64,000 nt of DNA from Trinickia symbiotica (lineage in GTDB: Bacteria; Pseudomonadota; Gammaproteobacteria; Burkholderiales; Burkholderiaceae): contig NZ_PTIR01000019.1 of NCBI RefSeq assembly GCF_002934455.1, positions 1 through 64,000 on the forward strand, given 5' to 3'. Under the pieces are notes generated by a model. It had not been told where the DNA came from. It made no database searches and worked only from the letters and a program-made list of their open reading frames with translations. Positions 18,803 to 27,955 of this stretch are shown in pieces. Position numbers and translations under genes: made by a program. Within the stretch, counting starts at the first letter, position 1. Each line of letters begins with the position of its first letter.

Positions 18803-19969
18803 CTATTTCTCGATTACAAGGTCGCTGAGCGGCTTGCTGCAGCACAGCAGGACCATGCCTTGGTCGATCTCACGTTGACGGATGCCGCCGTTGTGCTTCA
18901 TGTCGACCTGCCCCGACACGAGCTTCACCTTGCACGTGCCGCACATGCCCTGCGTGCACGAGGCCGGCAGGCGTAGACCGGCTTGGCGCGCCGCGTCGAG
19001 CACGTGCTGGTCGGCCGCGCACTCGATGTCGCGCCGGCTCTTCGCGAACGAGACGGCATAGCGCTCGGCTGACGTCGCCCCCGTGTTCGTCTCCTCCGGT
19101 TGCGCCGGCGACGACTGCGGTGGCGACATGGCATCGTCCGCAACGGGCTCCGGCGGTGCGCCGAACGTGAAACTCTCTTCGTGATAATGCGCGTTGTCGA
19201 AACCCGCTTCGGCCAGCATCTCGCGCACGGCCTTCATGTAAGGCGCGGGTCCGCACGTGAACACCTCGCGCTCCATGAAGTCGGGCGCAACGAGCTTCAG
19301 CAGCGCCAGGTTCAGGAACCCGGTCACGCCATGCCAGTTCGTTCGTTGTCCTATCCGTTCACAGACGAACGACGTGCGAAACCGTTGTTGGTTGGCAGCG
19401 ATCAGGTCGAGCTCGCGCGCGAAGATGATGTCGTCCGGCGTTCTCGCGCTGTGGACGAACACGATATCGCGGTCCTCGCCGAGCTCGTGAAACGCTCGGC
19501 TCATCGACATCAGCGGTGTAATCCCGGAGCCCGCGGAGAGGAACAGATACTTGCCGGCGGGGCGCCGCGCGCAGGTGAACTCGCCCGCGGGCCCGAGCAT
19601 CCGGACAGTATCGCCCGGGCGCAGATTGTCGTGCAGCCAGTTCGATACCTTGCCGCCTGGCACGCGCTTGACCGTGATCGAAATCGTGTGCGGGCGCGTC
19701 GGCGCCGACGAGATCGTATAGCACCGGTTGATCGTCTCGCCCTCGATGTCGAGCTCGAGCGTAACGAACTGTCCTGGCTCGAACGCGAACGAGCGCCCTT
19801 CCCGCGACATGAAGAAAAAGCTCTTCACATCGTGCGTCTCCTGCCGGACCTGGCAGCAGACGAGCGTCTCCTCGGCGTCGCTCGTCCAGCGCTCGCCAAG
19901 CCGGCTCCAGAACGCGGGCCGCGTGAGCCGGCTCTCTCCGGGCTCCAGGGTTTGCGCGTCTCGCATCAT
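18803..19969 (-). CDS. gbcB: Glycine betaine monooxygenase reductase subunit
   Basis: A 388-residue reductase that passes NAD(P)H electrons to GbcA. It has an FAD-binding barrel (RCYTISSAPTRP, GGKVSNWLHD), then an NAD domain (LFLSAGSGITPLMSM, FTCGPAPYMKAVREML). After a Pro/Gln-rich linker a C-terminal plant-type ferredoxin follows, with ASCTQGMCGTCKV and a final Cys pair LLCC. The domain order matches GbcB. AAGAGGTAA lies just upstream of the ATG at 19969, 47 bases after gbcA. Together the two subunits convert glycine betaine to dimethylglycine plus formaldehyde. Confidence 0.92.
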   Translation of the reverse strand: MMRDAQTLEPGESRLTRPAFWSRLGERWTSDAEETLVCCQVRQETHDVKSFFFMSREGRSFAFEPGQFVTLELDIEGETINRCYTISSAPTRPHTISITVKRVPGGKVSNWLHDNLRPGDTVRMLGPAGEFTCARRPAGKYLFLSAGSGITPLMSMSRAFHELGEDRDIVFVHSARTPDDIIFARELDLIAANQQRFRTSFVCERIGQRTNWHGVTGFLNLALLKLVAPDFMEREVFTCGPAPYMKAVREMLAEAGFDNAHYHEESFTFGAPPEPVADDAMSPPQSSPAQPEETNTGATSAERYAVSFAKSRRDIECAADQHVLDAARQAGLRLPASCTQGMCGTCKVKLVSGQVDMKHNGGIRQREIDQGMVLLCCSKPLSDLVIEK

Positions 19970-20016
19970 CGAAGTTACCTCTTGATTGACGTTACCGTTG
20001 CCGTTACCGATGGCCG

Positions 20017-21258
20017 TCATACGCCGATATGAGCGCCGAGCCGCCTGATGTACCAATCGCAGAACTTTTCGACGAGCCCTTCGGTAAAGGGCGAATAGGG
20101 CCCCGGCTCATAAGCGCTGCTGCCGATGCCGCGCTGCGAGAATTCGACGAGCGTACGGTCCTGATCGTTCGTCGCGTTCCAGACGGCGGTCAGGTTCTCC
20201 ACGTCGTAGTCGACGCCCTCCACGGCATCCTTGTGCACGAGCCACTTCGTGCGGACGAGCGTTTTGCCGGCCGACAACGGAATCACCGAGAACGCCACGA
20301 TGTGATCGCTCATGAAGTGATTCCACGAGTTCGGCTGCGTCCAGAACGAGAGTCCGCCGAGGTCCGCCCGCTTGAACTCGCCGAGCAGCTTTTTCGAGGC
20401 AACCTTTGCATCGAGCGTCTGCGATTCGCCGCCGCGATCGAGCGGCAGGCGCTGCGTCCGAAAACCGGTCACATCCGAAAGGCGTTCGACCTCGACGGAC
20501 GGAAGGCTCATCGCTTCCCATTCCGCGGCGCGTTCGACGCAGGCGCGCTCGAAGGCGGCCATCCCCTCCGCGTTCGACGGGGACGGCTGGTAGCCGAAGC
20601 CATACTCGTACAGCGAGATCGTCAGCTCGGGGTGGTTCGCGACGCAGTGGTAGCACTCGCGATTGTTCTCCATCGTGAGCTTCCAGTTGCCCTCCTCGAC
20701 GATGTCGACCTGCGCCGCCACTTTGCAATTGGGCAAATCGTGCGGAAGCAGATACGGCTCCATCGCGGCACGCATCACGTCGAAGTCGGCCGGCGGCTCG
20801 TCCGCGAGGCAGATGAAGATGAGTCCGGCGAGGTTCTGCAGGTGCACGGGCTTGAGGCTGTGCTTGCAGCGATCGAACTTCTCGCCCATGTGCTCGGCGA
20901 ACATCAACGCGCCGGTCAGGTTGTAGGTCCAGCTGTGGTAAGGGCACACGATGTTGCCGACGGTGCCCTTCTCCTCGTTGCAAAGGCGCGCCCCGCGATG
21001 GCGGCAGACGTTGTGGAACGCGCGAATCGCCATGTCGTCATCACGCACGATGAGCACGGATTCGCCCGCCACTTCGATCGTCACGTAGTCGCCGGGCTCG
21101 GGAATGTCCGGCTCGACGGCCACCTGGATCCAGTGCTTGCGGAAGATCGCATCGATGTCGAGCGCGAAGATCTCCTCGCTCGAATAGAAGGGCGCCTCGA
21201 GGCTGTAGCCCTCTTTGCGCCGCTCGACAAGTTGGCGAATGTCTGCGGATACGTTCAT
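20017..21258 (-). CDS. gbcA: Glycine betaine monooxygenase, Rieske oxygenase subunit
   Basis: A 413-residue Rieske-type oxygenase. The Rieske cluster ligands are C85, H87, C105 and H108 (CRHRGARLC...CPYHSW). The mononuclear iron ligands H204 and H209 are in RECYHCVANHP, with a late Asp as third ligand. It hydroxylates a methyl of glycine betaine, which then leaves as formaldehyde. It is directly upstream of gbcB in the same direction, unlike the split gbcA/gbcB arrangement I recall from Pseudomonas aeruginosa. Start at 21258 with GGAGC upstream. Confidence 0.92.
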   Translation of the reverse strand: MNVSADIRQLVERRKEGYSLEAPFYSSEEIFALDIDAIFRKHWIQVAVEPDIPEPGDYVTIEVAGESVLIVRDDDMAIRAFHNVCRHRGARLCNEEKGTVGNIVCPYHSWTYNLTGALMFAEHMGEKFDRCKHSLKPVHLQNLAGLIFICLADEPPADFDVMRAAMEPYLLPHDLPNCKVAAQVDIVEEGNWKLTMENNRECYHCVANHPELTISLYEYGFGYQPSPSNAEGMAAFERACVERAAEWEAMSLPSVEVERLSDVTGFRTQRLPLDRGGESQTLDAKVASKKLLGEFKRADLGGLSFWTQPNSWNHFMSDHIVAFSVIPLSAGKTLVRTKWLVHKDAVEGVDYDVENLTAVWNATNDQDRTLVEFSQRGIGSSAYEPGPYSPFTEGLVEKFCDWYIRRLGAHIGV

Positions 21259-21329
21259 TTCTGCTCCGACCTCGTAACGTCCCTGGTTCAAATTCGAGTG
21301 CTCGACGTGCCGGCCCTGGGGCCGCGGCA

Positions 21330-22115
21330 TCAGTAGTCCACGAGTCGATGCTCGCGCAAATAGTCGAGGATGACTTGCGCTTTTTCGACCGAAGTTCCTT
21401 CAATTACGACGTTTCCGCCGCGGCTCTCGGTTGTCGTGGCCATCAGCATCCGGGCGTGACCCGAGCGCTTCTCCGCCGCCACGAGTTTGATCGGCTTGCG
21501 TTGCGCGGGCGCGACGCGCCATTCGGCGGCCTCGATATCGCGGCGCGCCGGCTTGGCCTCGGGGACGATGGCGCCGTCGGGTATTCGCGCATAGGCGTAG
21601 CGAGGCTGTGCGCTCGCCTGCGGGTGGACGGCGACGACCGCGGGCAACGCGGCCTGGACACGGCGGCGCACTCCCTTCGGCATGAACTGCGTGATGGTGG
21701 CGCGCTGGCTTTCGACCGTGATGTCGAGAGCCGAATCGATCAACGCGTAGCCGAGTTCCGCCGCGAGGCGATAGGGGAGCATCCCCGAATCGTAGGCGCC
21801 CTCCGCGCGCGTGCCGGTGAGAACGAGCGATGTTCCACGCAGGCGTCTTGCCAGCGCTTCCGACGCATCGTCGCCCTCGCGGCACTCGAGCACTTCGATG
21901 CGCTCGGCGCCGAGCGCCAGATAGTCCTGAAGCGCCGGGTCCGCCGCGTCGCCCGCGTGCAACACGTCGAGTGCGGCGTCGTGCGCGCGCGCGAGCCGCC
22001 GTCCGATTTCGAGCGCGAGCGCGTCGTTTCGGCTGTAGCACGACGCTGCGCTGACGCGGTGTTTCCCGACCGAAACCAGTACCGCGATTCGTCGGAGCCT
22101 TTCGGTTGCGCTCAT
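21330..22115 (-). CDS. Electron-transfer flavoprotein beta-like subunit of dimethylglycine demethylation
   Basis: A 261-residue EtfB-like protein: IAVLVSVGKHRVSAASCYSR at the N-terminus, the ALEIGRRLARAHDA helix, and LVLTGTRAEGAYDSGMLPY as the middle nucleotide-domain segment. With the upstream EtfA-like subunit it should accept electrons from DgcA/DgcB and pass them to the respiratory chain. Its ATG overlaps the stop of the alpha subunit (ATGA), so the two are coupled. It is more divergent than housekeeping EtfB and matches the dedicated pair linked to dgcAB in pseudomonads. Confidence 0.85.
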   Translation of the reverse strand: MSATERLRRIAVLVSVGKHRVSAASCYSRNDALALEIGRRLARAHDAALDVLHAGDAADPALQDYLALGAERIEVLECREGDDASEALARRLRGTSLVLTGTRAEGAYDSGMLPYRLAAELGYALIDSALDITVESQRATITQFMPKGVRRRVQAALPAVVAVHPQASAQPRYAYARIPDGAIVPEAKPARRDIEAAEWRVAPAQRKPIKLVAAEKRSGHARMLMATTTESRGGNVVIEGTSVEKAQVILDYLREHRLVDY

Positions 22116-23308
22116 GCCGCGACTCCTTCCGTCAGTTTCTTGCTACCGTGTGCGGGCGGTTCGCCCCCGGACACGCCCGCCGCACGGGCGGAGGACACCG
22201 CTTCGGTCAGCGCCGCGATCGTCTCTCGCGCATCGCCGACGATCGTCAAGTTCGCGCGCTTCGCGATCGGCGCGCTCGCGTCGAGGTTGACCGCTATGAC
22301 ATGGCGGCAATCCTTGATCCCTTGCAGGTGCTGAACCGCGCCCGAAATGCCCAAGGCGATATAGACACTCGCATTGACGGTCTTGCCGGTCGCGCCAACT
22401 TGCTTGTCGCGCGTGAAATGCCCGTTGTCGACGGCGACGCGGCTCGCGCCGATCGCCGCGCCGAGCGTGCGCGCCAAGCCCTCGAACGCGGCGATATCGG
22501 TGACGCCGTTGCCGGCCGAGACGATGAAATCCGCTTCCTCGAGCGCGACGTCGGCGGCATCGAGCTGACTCGTGCCGAGATCTCTATACGGCCTCGAATC
22601 GATCCGCCCGTCGGCAGCACCGGCTTCCTTCGCGTCCGACACATCGATCGATTCGCCCGCGCCCGTGAACGGCAGCTTGGCCGATACAGCATCAGGCGCG
22701 AGAAGGATGACATCGGGCCATGCCCGCGTCGCGTATTTCCTGCCCGCGTCGACGTAGGTGCCGACATGCTCGGCGTCGATCTCGACAACGTGGGTTGCGA
22801 TGCTCGCGCGCTTGAGCGCCGCGTACCGCCGGCCGAGATCGCCATCGCCGGTCGCGTTGTCGGGCATGAGGATATGCGCCGGCTTCCATTGGTCAACGCA
22901 ACGATCAAGTGCCTCGAGCTCACGATCGGGCGCGAACGCCGGGCGTCCGAGCGCGCGGAACTCGATGAGCTTGTCCGCGCCGAGCTCCGCGGCGTCGTCG
23001 CTCAGCTCGCCGAAAACCACGAGGACGACTTCGGTGCGCGCGTCGGCGACGATCGCCGCCGCGGCGATGGCCTGCCGTGCCGGTTCATCGAGCGCGCCGC
23101 GATCGCTATGGGCCGCGACCAGCAAGACGCGCTCCGGATTGACGATGGCACGGCGCGGCTTCGCGTTCGCCTGCCCATGGATTGGCAGCGGCAGCACGCC
23201 GTCGACCGGTGCCCCCGCGACGAATTGCTCGCCGAGCGTGATCCGCTTGAGTCCCGAGCGGGTGACCGTGAAGGGCCTGCGCGGGTCGATTCGCTTGATC
23301 GTATTCAT
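22112..23308 (-). CDS. Electron-transfer flavoprotein alpha-like subunit of dimethylglycine demethylation
   Basis: A 398-residue EtfA-like protein. The N-terminal part includes RIDPRRPFTVTRSGLKRI and LLVAAHSDRGALDEPARQAI. The C-terminal FAD domain shows FIVSAGNGVTDIAAFEGLA, GASRVAVDNGHFTRDKQVG, TGKTVNASVYIALGISGAVQ and NLDASAPIAKRAN, the classic EtfA signature. The ATG at 23308 starts five bases after the dgcB stop. A longer open frame upstream is only the shadow of dgcB and was rejected. Confidence 0.88.
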   Translation of the reverse strand: MNTIKRIDPRRPFTVTRSGLKRITLGEQFVAGAPVDGVLPLPIHGQANAKPRRAIVNPERVLLVAAHSDRGALDEPARQAIAAAAIVADARTEVVLVVFGELSDDAAELGADKLIEFRALGRPAFAPDRELEALDRCVDQWKPAHILMPDNATGDGDLGRRYAALKRASIATHVVEIDAEHVGTYVDAGRKYATRAWPDVILLAPDAVSAKLPFTGAGESIDVSDAKEAGAADGRIDSRPYRDLGTSQLDAADVALEEADFIVSAGNGVTDIAAFEGLARTLGAAIGASRVAVDNGHFTRDKQVGATGKTVNASVYIALGISGAVQHLQGIKDCRHVIAVNLDASAPIAKRANLTIVGDARETIAALTEAVSSARAAGVSGGEPPAHGSKKLTEGVAA

Positions 23309-23313
23309 CGCGC

Positions 23314-25224
23314 TTACTCCAGTGCGGCCGCCACGAGCTCGGCGACATCGAGTACTTCGGGCCTCGGCCCGACGACGCCTTCGAGCATCGCGGTACAGTT
23401 CGGGCAGCCGACCGCGACGACTTCGGCACCGATCGCCCGCGCATCGGCCATGCGGATATCGGGAATCCGCGCTTTGCCCGGGATGTCGGTCAACGGCGCA
23501 CCGCCACCGCCGCCGCAGCAGCGCCCGCGCATGCCGTGGCGCTCCATTTCGACGACCTTGATGCCGATCGACTTCAACGCGCGCCGCGGCGCTTCCGTTT
23601 CGCCGTTGTAGCGGCCCAGGTAGCAAGGATCGTGATAGGTGATGCGCTTATCCGACAGCGCGGCGGATGCCTTCGCCGAAAGCTTGCCTTTCTCGACGAG
23701 TTCAGCGATGAGTGAAGTATGGTGCTGCACGGTGTATTGCCTGCCGAGCGCGCGATATTCGTTGCGCAAGCTGTGCATCACGTGGGGATCGGCCGTCACG
23801 ATCCGCTTGAAGCTCAGCGTGTCGAGCGTCGAGATCAGACGCTTCGCCATGCGCTGGAACGTCGCTTCGTCGCCGAGACGCCGCGCCACGTCGCCTGTAT
23901 CGGTCTCGCGCCCGCCGAGCACCGCATAGTCGACGCCGGCCTCGTTGAGAATCTTGACGAGTGCTCGGAGCGTGCGCTGATAGCGCATATCGAACGCGCC
24001 TTCGCCGGCAACCAGCAGGATGTCTACCGTCTGCCCAGGCGCGGCGACACGCGCGTTCAGGTCGACCGCCCAGTCATAGCGCGCCGCAATGTCGTAGCCA
24101 CCCGCGCTGCCCGTCTCGCGCAGGTTCGCGAGCACTTCGGGCGCTTTGCCAGGCAAGTCGCCCTCCGTCAGCGTGCGGTTGCGGCGCATATCGACGATCG
24201 CATCCACGTGCTCGATCAGCATCGGGCACTCCTGCACGCAAGCGCGGCAAGTCGTGCACGACCAGAGCGTATCGGCTTCGATCAACGCCGAGACGATCGG
24301 CAAGTCCGGCTTGCCGCCGTGCTTGCCGAGCGGAATGCCGGGGCTCGGGCTGCCGGCGTACTGGGCATCGGTACCGCCGACCATCCCGGTCACGAGGTCC
24401 TGGATCAACTTCTTGGGGTTCAGCGGTTGGCCCGCGGCGAACGCGGGGCAAGCCGCCTCGCACTTGCCGCATTGCACGCAGGCGTCGAAGCTCAGCAACT
24501 GATTCCAGCGGAAGGTAGCCGGCGTCGCGACACCGTATTCGTGCGCCTGCAGATCGGGCGTCTTCAGTGCCGTCGGCGGGAACGCCTCGGCATCGCCCGC
24601 GCCGAAACGCTCACGCCGCGGATGGAAGGCGAGATGCATCAGGCCCGCCAACGCGTGCTTCATCGGGCCGCCCCGCGCCGCACCGAACGTCATGGCAAAT
24701 GCGCCCGTCGCGATCAGCAGAGCGATGACGACGGCGAGCGCGCCCGACGTCGCCGCTGCCGGCAACAACGTCAGCAGCGCCAGGCCGATGGCGAACGAGC
24801 CGAGCAACCAGGGAAGCGTATTCCACGGGCCACGCGAGAGCCTCGCGGGAATCGCGCTCGCATCGCGCCGGCGGCGCCAGACGAACACGACGCCGACGAG
24901 CATCGCCAGCGCGGCGACGGCGATCAGCCGATCGAGCCACGGCGAATAGATCGCCAGCCCATAGTTGACGAAGACGAGCGCCAGCGCGGCGATTGCGCCA
25001 CCGGCCGTCGCCACGTGCGTGCGGGCGATATACGGATCACGCGCGACGACATGGTGAAGGTCGACGAAATATCGCTTCGGGATCCTCAACAAGTCGGTCC
25101 AGCCGTACATGCCGGCCGGCGTGGCGCGTCCGAGACGCCAGTACGACGCGCGGCGCGCGAGTGCGTAAGCGAGGCCTGCCATCGACAGCCAGAGCAGCCC
25201 CGTGATCATGAACGCCGGGCTCAT
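23314..25224 (-). CDS. dgcB: Dimethylglycine demethylase subunit, membrane iron-sulfur protein
   Basis: A 636-residue membrane-bound Fe-S oxidoreductase. Several N-terminal helices come first. Two [4Fe-4S] ferredoxin motifs follow (CVQCGKCEAACPA and CTTCRACVQECPM), then two CCG domains of the HdrB type (DPCYLGRYN...RCCGGGGG and VGCPNC). It probably forms the electron exit of the DgcA complex towards the Etf pair or quinone. The ATG is two bases after the dgcA stop. The architecture and neighbours match DgcB of Pseudomonas. Confidence 0.9.
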   Translation of the reverse strand: MSPAFMITGLLWLSMAGLAYALARRASYWRLGRATPAGMYGWTDLLRIPKRYFVDLHHVVARDPYIARTHVATAGGAIAALALVFVNYGLAIYSPWLDRLIAVAALAMLVGVVFVWRRRRDASAIPARLSRGPWNTLPWLLGSFAIGLALLTLLPAAATSGALAVVIALLIATGAFAMTFGAARGGPMKHALAGLMHLAFHPRRERFGAGDAEAFPPTALKTPDLQAHEYGVATPATFRWNQLLSFDACVQCGKCEAACPAFAAGQPLNPKKLIQDLVTGMVGGTDAQYAGSPSPGIPLGKHGGKPDLPIVSALIEADTLWSCTTCRACVQECPMLIEHVDAIVDMRRNRTLTEGDLPGKAPEVLANLRETGSAGGYDIAARYDWAVDLNARVAAPGQTVDILLVAGEGAFDMRYQRTLRALVKILNEAGVDYAVLGGRETDTGDVARRLGDEATFQRMAKRLISTLDTLSFKRIVTADPHVMHSLRNEYRALGRQYTVQHHTSLIAELVEKGKLSAKASAALSDKRITYHDPCYLGRYNGETEAPRRALKSIGIKVVEMERHGMRGRCCGGGGGAPLTDIPGKARIPDIRMADARAIGAEVVAVGCPNCTAMLEGVVGPRPEVLDVAELVAAALE

Positions 25225-25226
25225 GA

Positions 25227-27290
25227 TTAGAAGTCCTTACAAAGACGAAGCGAGTCGTAGATCGCGCCGTGGATGTTGTGCATCGAGATGCAATCGCCGA
25301 CGCGGAAGAGCAGGAAGCGGCCGTTGCCAAGCGTTTCGGCAAGGCACGGCTGCGGTTCGGCCGCGAACAGCTTGTGAACATCGACCTGGCCGCGATTCAA
25401 CGATTCCACCTTGAGCTTCCAGTAGAGCGCGTCGTTCGGCGTCGAGCCGTTCTCGATCACGACCTGATCGACGGCGCGCTCCTCCAGTTCTTCCGTATAC
25501 TCGTTGCGCAGCACCGCGATCTTCTTGCCGTCTTCCTCGTACACGCGGTCGAGCCAGTAGTTCGGTGTATGGATCACGCCTTGCGCATAGAGGCGCCGGT
25601 AGAAGATCGGGAAGGTCGTACCGCCGCAGTCGTCCGCCACCTTCACGTCGGGCGTCACGATCTCGACCTTGGAGCCGCGGCTCGCGATAAAGTCGGCTAC
25701 GCCCGCGCCCGCGTGGGTACTGACGCCGTCGTAGACGAGCACGTTCTGCTTGAGTTCGACGCGGCCCGACAGCACGTCCCATGAGCTGACCGCGAGCCCG
25801 TCGGCGACACCCCATGCGGGCACCTGATCGGAGAATGCACGGCCGCCGGTGGCGAGCACGATGATGTCCGGCTTCTCGGCCATGATCGTCTTGTCGTCGG
25901 CTTCCACGCCGAGACGCCGATCGACGCCAAGGCGTTTCGTTTCCATATCGAACCAGCGCACGATGCCCGCCATTTGCTCGCGCTGCGGTGCCTTCGAGGC
26001 GAGCATGATCTGCCCCCCGACTTCCGTGCTCTTTTCGAAGAGGACGACGTCGTGCCCACGCGAACGCGCGACGCGCGCCGCTTCGAGGCCCGCGGGGCCC
26101 GCGCCGACGACGACGACTTTACGTTTCGGCCCGCGCGATTTCTCGATCACGTGAGGCATCGTCGCCTCGCGCGAAGTCGCGGCGTTTTGCACGCAGAGCA
26201 CGTCGAGCCCGTTGTACTGGCGATCGATGCAGTAGTTGGCCCCGACGCACTGCTTGATCTCGTCTTCGCGACCGTCCCGGATCTTGATGACCATGTGCGG
26301 ATCGGCGATCTGCGCGCGCGTCATGCCGACGAGGTCGATCATGCCGCTTGCGAGCAGCCGCTCGGCCTGCCCTGCATCGCGAATGCTCTGCGCATGCATC
26401 ACCGGAAGCTTGACGACGGACTTGATGCCCGCCGCCAGATGCACGAATGGCTCGGGCGGCAGTGCCATCGGGGGCATGCAGTTCGCGAGCGTGTTGTGCG
26501 TGTCGGCTCCGGAACCGATGACGCCGAGGTAATCGATGAGTCCCGTTTCGGACATCGCTTGCGCGATTTCCTTCAACTGATCGTGATCGAGACCATCTTC
26601 ATGGAACTCGTCGCCGCACATGCGCAAGCCCACGACGAAGTCCTTGCCGACGGCCTCGCGCACCGCCTGCAGCACCTCGACGCCGAACCGCAGCCGGTTT
26701 TGCAAACTGCCGCCCCACTCGTCCGTGCGGAAATTCGTGCGCGGGCTCCAGAACTGGTCGATCAGGTGCTGGTGCGCGGCCGAGATCTCGATACCGTCCA
26801 TGCCGGCTTGCTGCACGCGCTTGGCCGCCGCGGCGAAGTCGCCGATGATGCGGCGGATCTCCTCGACCTCGATGATCTTCGCGTTGCCGCGGTGCACGGG
26901 CTCCCGCACGCCCGACGGCGACATCAGATGGGGCCAATGCTCGCCATGAAATGCGGAGCGGCGGCCCATGTGCGTCGCCTGGATCATGATCTTCGCGCCG
27001 TGACGATGCATGGCTTCGGCGAGGCGCGATAGCGGATCGATGATCTTGTCGGTCGAGAGATTGACCGATTTCCACCAGCCCTGCGGGCTATCGATCGAGA
27101 CGGGGCTCGAGCCGCCGCATACCGCGAGGCCTACGCCGCCCTTCGCCTTTTCCTCGTAGTAGCGGATATAGCGATCGCCGGGCAGCCCGCCCGGCTCCGC
27201 ATAGACCTCCGCGTGCGCCGTGCTGACGATACGGTTGCGCAGCGTGAGCGTGTTTAACGTCAGCGGCTTGAACAGATTGGGGTAGCGCAT
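25227..27290 (-). CDS. dgcA: Dimethylglycine demethylase catalytic subunit
   Basis: A 687-residue flavoprotein built like 2,4-dienoyl-CoA reductase or trimethylamine dehydrogenase. It has an FMN TIM barrel (RNRIVSTAHAE, ATHMGRRS, DGIEISAAHQHLIDQFWSP), a [4Fe-4S] site (CVGANYC...VLCVQNAA), and an FAD/NAD domain (VVVVGAGPAGLEAARVA). It demethylates N,N-dimethylglycine to sarcosine. AGAGG lies upstream of the ATG at 27290. Family resemblance alone would allow other secondary or tertiary amines; the gbc, etf and dgcB neighbours fix the assignment. Confidence 0.9.
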   Translation of the reverse strand: MRYPNLFKPLTLNTLTLRNRIVSTAHAEVYAEPGGLPGDRYIRYYEEKAKGGVGLAVCGGSSPVSIDSPQGWWKSVNLSTDKIIDPLSRLAEAMHRHGAKIMIQATHMGRRSAFHGEHWPHLMSPSGVREPVHRGNAKIIEVEEIRRIIGDFAAAAKRVQQAGMDGIEISAAHQHLIDQFWSPRTNFRTDEWGGSLQNRLRFGVEVLQAVREAVGKDFVVGLRMCGDEFHEDGLDHDQLKEIAQAMSETGLIDYLGVIGSGADTHNTLANCMPPMALPPEPFVHLAAGIKSVVKLPVMHAQSIRDAGQAERLLASGMIDLVGMTRAQIADPHMVIKIRDGREDEIKQCVGANYCIDRQYNGLDVLCVQNAATSREATMPHVIEKSRGPKRKVVVVGAGPAGLEAARVARSRGHDVVLFEKSTEVGGQIMLASKAPQREQMAGIVRWFDMETKRLGVDRRLGVEADDKTIMAEKPDIIVLATGGRAFSDQVPAWGVADGLAVSSWDVLSGRVELKQNVLVYDGVSTHAGAGVADFIASRGSKVEIVTPDVKVADDCGGTTFPIFYRRLYAQGVIHTPNYWLDRVYEEDGKKIAVLRNEYTEELEERAVDQVVIENGSTPNDALYWKLKVESLNRGQVDVHKLFAAEPQPCLAETLGNGRFLLFRVGDCISMHNIHGAIYDSLRLCKDF

Positions 27291-27380
27291 CTCGATCGAC
27301 CTCTAATGCAATTTCCAGGCGCCGTGTCGTGGCGCTCTACGCGCTTTGCAGCTGGCTTTACAGCTATTCCCACGCTCGGC

Positions 27381-27908
27381 TCAGGCGAGCGGCGAGACCT
27401 CGAACACGCAATGATCGTGGCCCTCGGCCGCGCATTGCGTTTCCTTCGATTGTGAACGCGGTCCGCGCGCGCCGGCGCTCGTATCGTTGACCCAGTCCAT
27501 GGCGCCCGCGAACCAACCGGCGAACATGTAGCAAAGCTTGCCGCGCTTGTCGGGTTGCGCGAGCACGAACGAAGAGTGCCGCAACTCGATACGCGCATGG
27601 GCGCGCGACGGATCGGCTTCGATGATCTTGAAGAGCCCCCATCCGCGTTGCGACAGGCGCTTCAGGTAATGCTCGAAGACTGCCATGCCCGAGAGGCCAT
27701 GCTGCTTCGCTTCCTTGTCGCACCAGTGATAGGCCGATTTGTAGCCCGCGCGATAGAGGATCTCCGCATAGGTTTCGCGGCCCAGCGCCTCCTCGACGGC
27801 AACGTGGTTGTTCGTGAAGAAATGGCGCGGCACGTAAAGCATCGGCAGCGCGTCGGTAGTCCAGACGCCCGTCTCGGGATCGACGTCGATCGGCAGTTGC
27901 GGTTGCAT
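27381..27908 (-). CDS. DUF5943/4-vinyl-reductase-like protein of the betaine operon
   Basis: A 175-residue cytoplasmic protein. The conserved part runs from ALGRETYAEILYRAGYKS to AAEGHDHCVFEV, whose Cys/His cluster resembles the ligand- or metal-binding end of V4R domains. It matches the small conserved protein between the dipeptidase and dgcA in pseudomonads (DUF5943). Its function is unknown; its constant linkage suggests assembly of DgcAB or sensing of an intermediate. The ATG at 27908 is favoured over 27968, which would overlap the dipeptidase. Confidence 0.75.
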   Translation of the reverse strand: MQPQLPIDVDPETGVWTTDALPMLYVPRHFFTNNHVAVEEALGRETYAEILYRAGYKSAYHWCDKEAKQHGLSGMAVFEHYLKRLSQRGWGLFKIIEADPSRAHARIELRHSSFVLAQPDKRGKLCYMFAGWFAGAMDWVNDTSAGARGPRSQSKETQCAAEGHDHCVFEVSPLA

Positions 27909-27955
27909 GAAATGGCCCTGTTGAAGAAACGAATCGGGAAACGTGCGATGCGGCG

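Noticed and set aside
20029-21336. 435-residue plus-strand frame opposite gbcA
   Set aside because: Shadow of gbcA, whose Rieske and iron ligands are all present.
22112-23626. 504-residue version of the EtfA-like protein
   Set aside because: The extra N-terminal part overlaps dgcB and reads as Arg-rich nonsense; the ATG at 23308 fits family length.
23719-25230. 503-residue plus-strand frame opposite dgcB
   Set aside because: Arg/Ala/Gln-rich shadow; dgcB carries two Fe-S and two CCG motifs.
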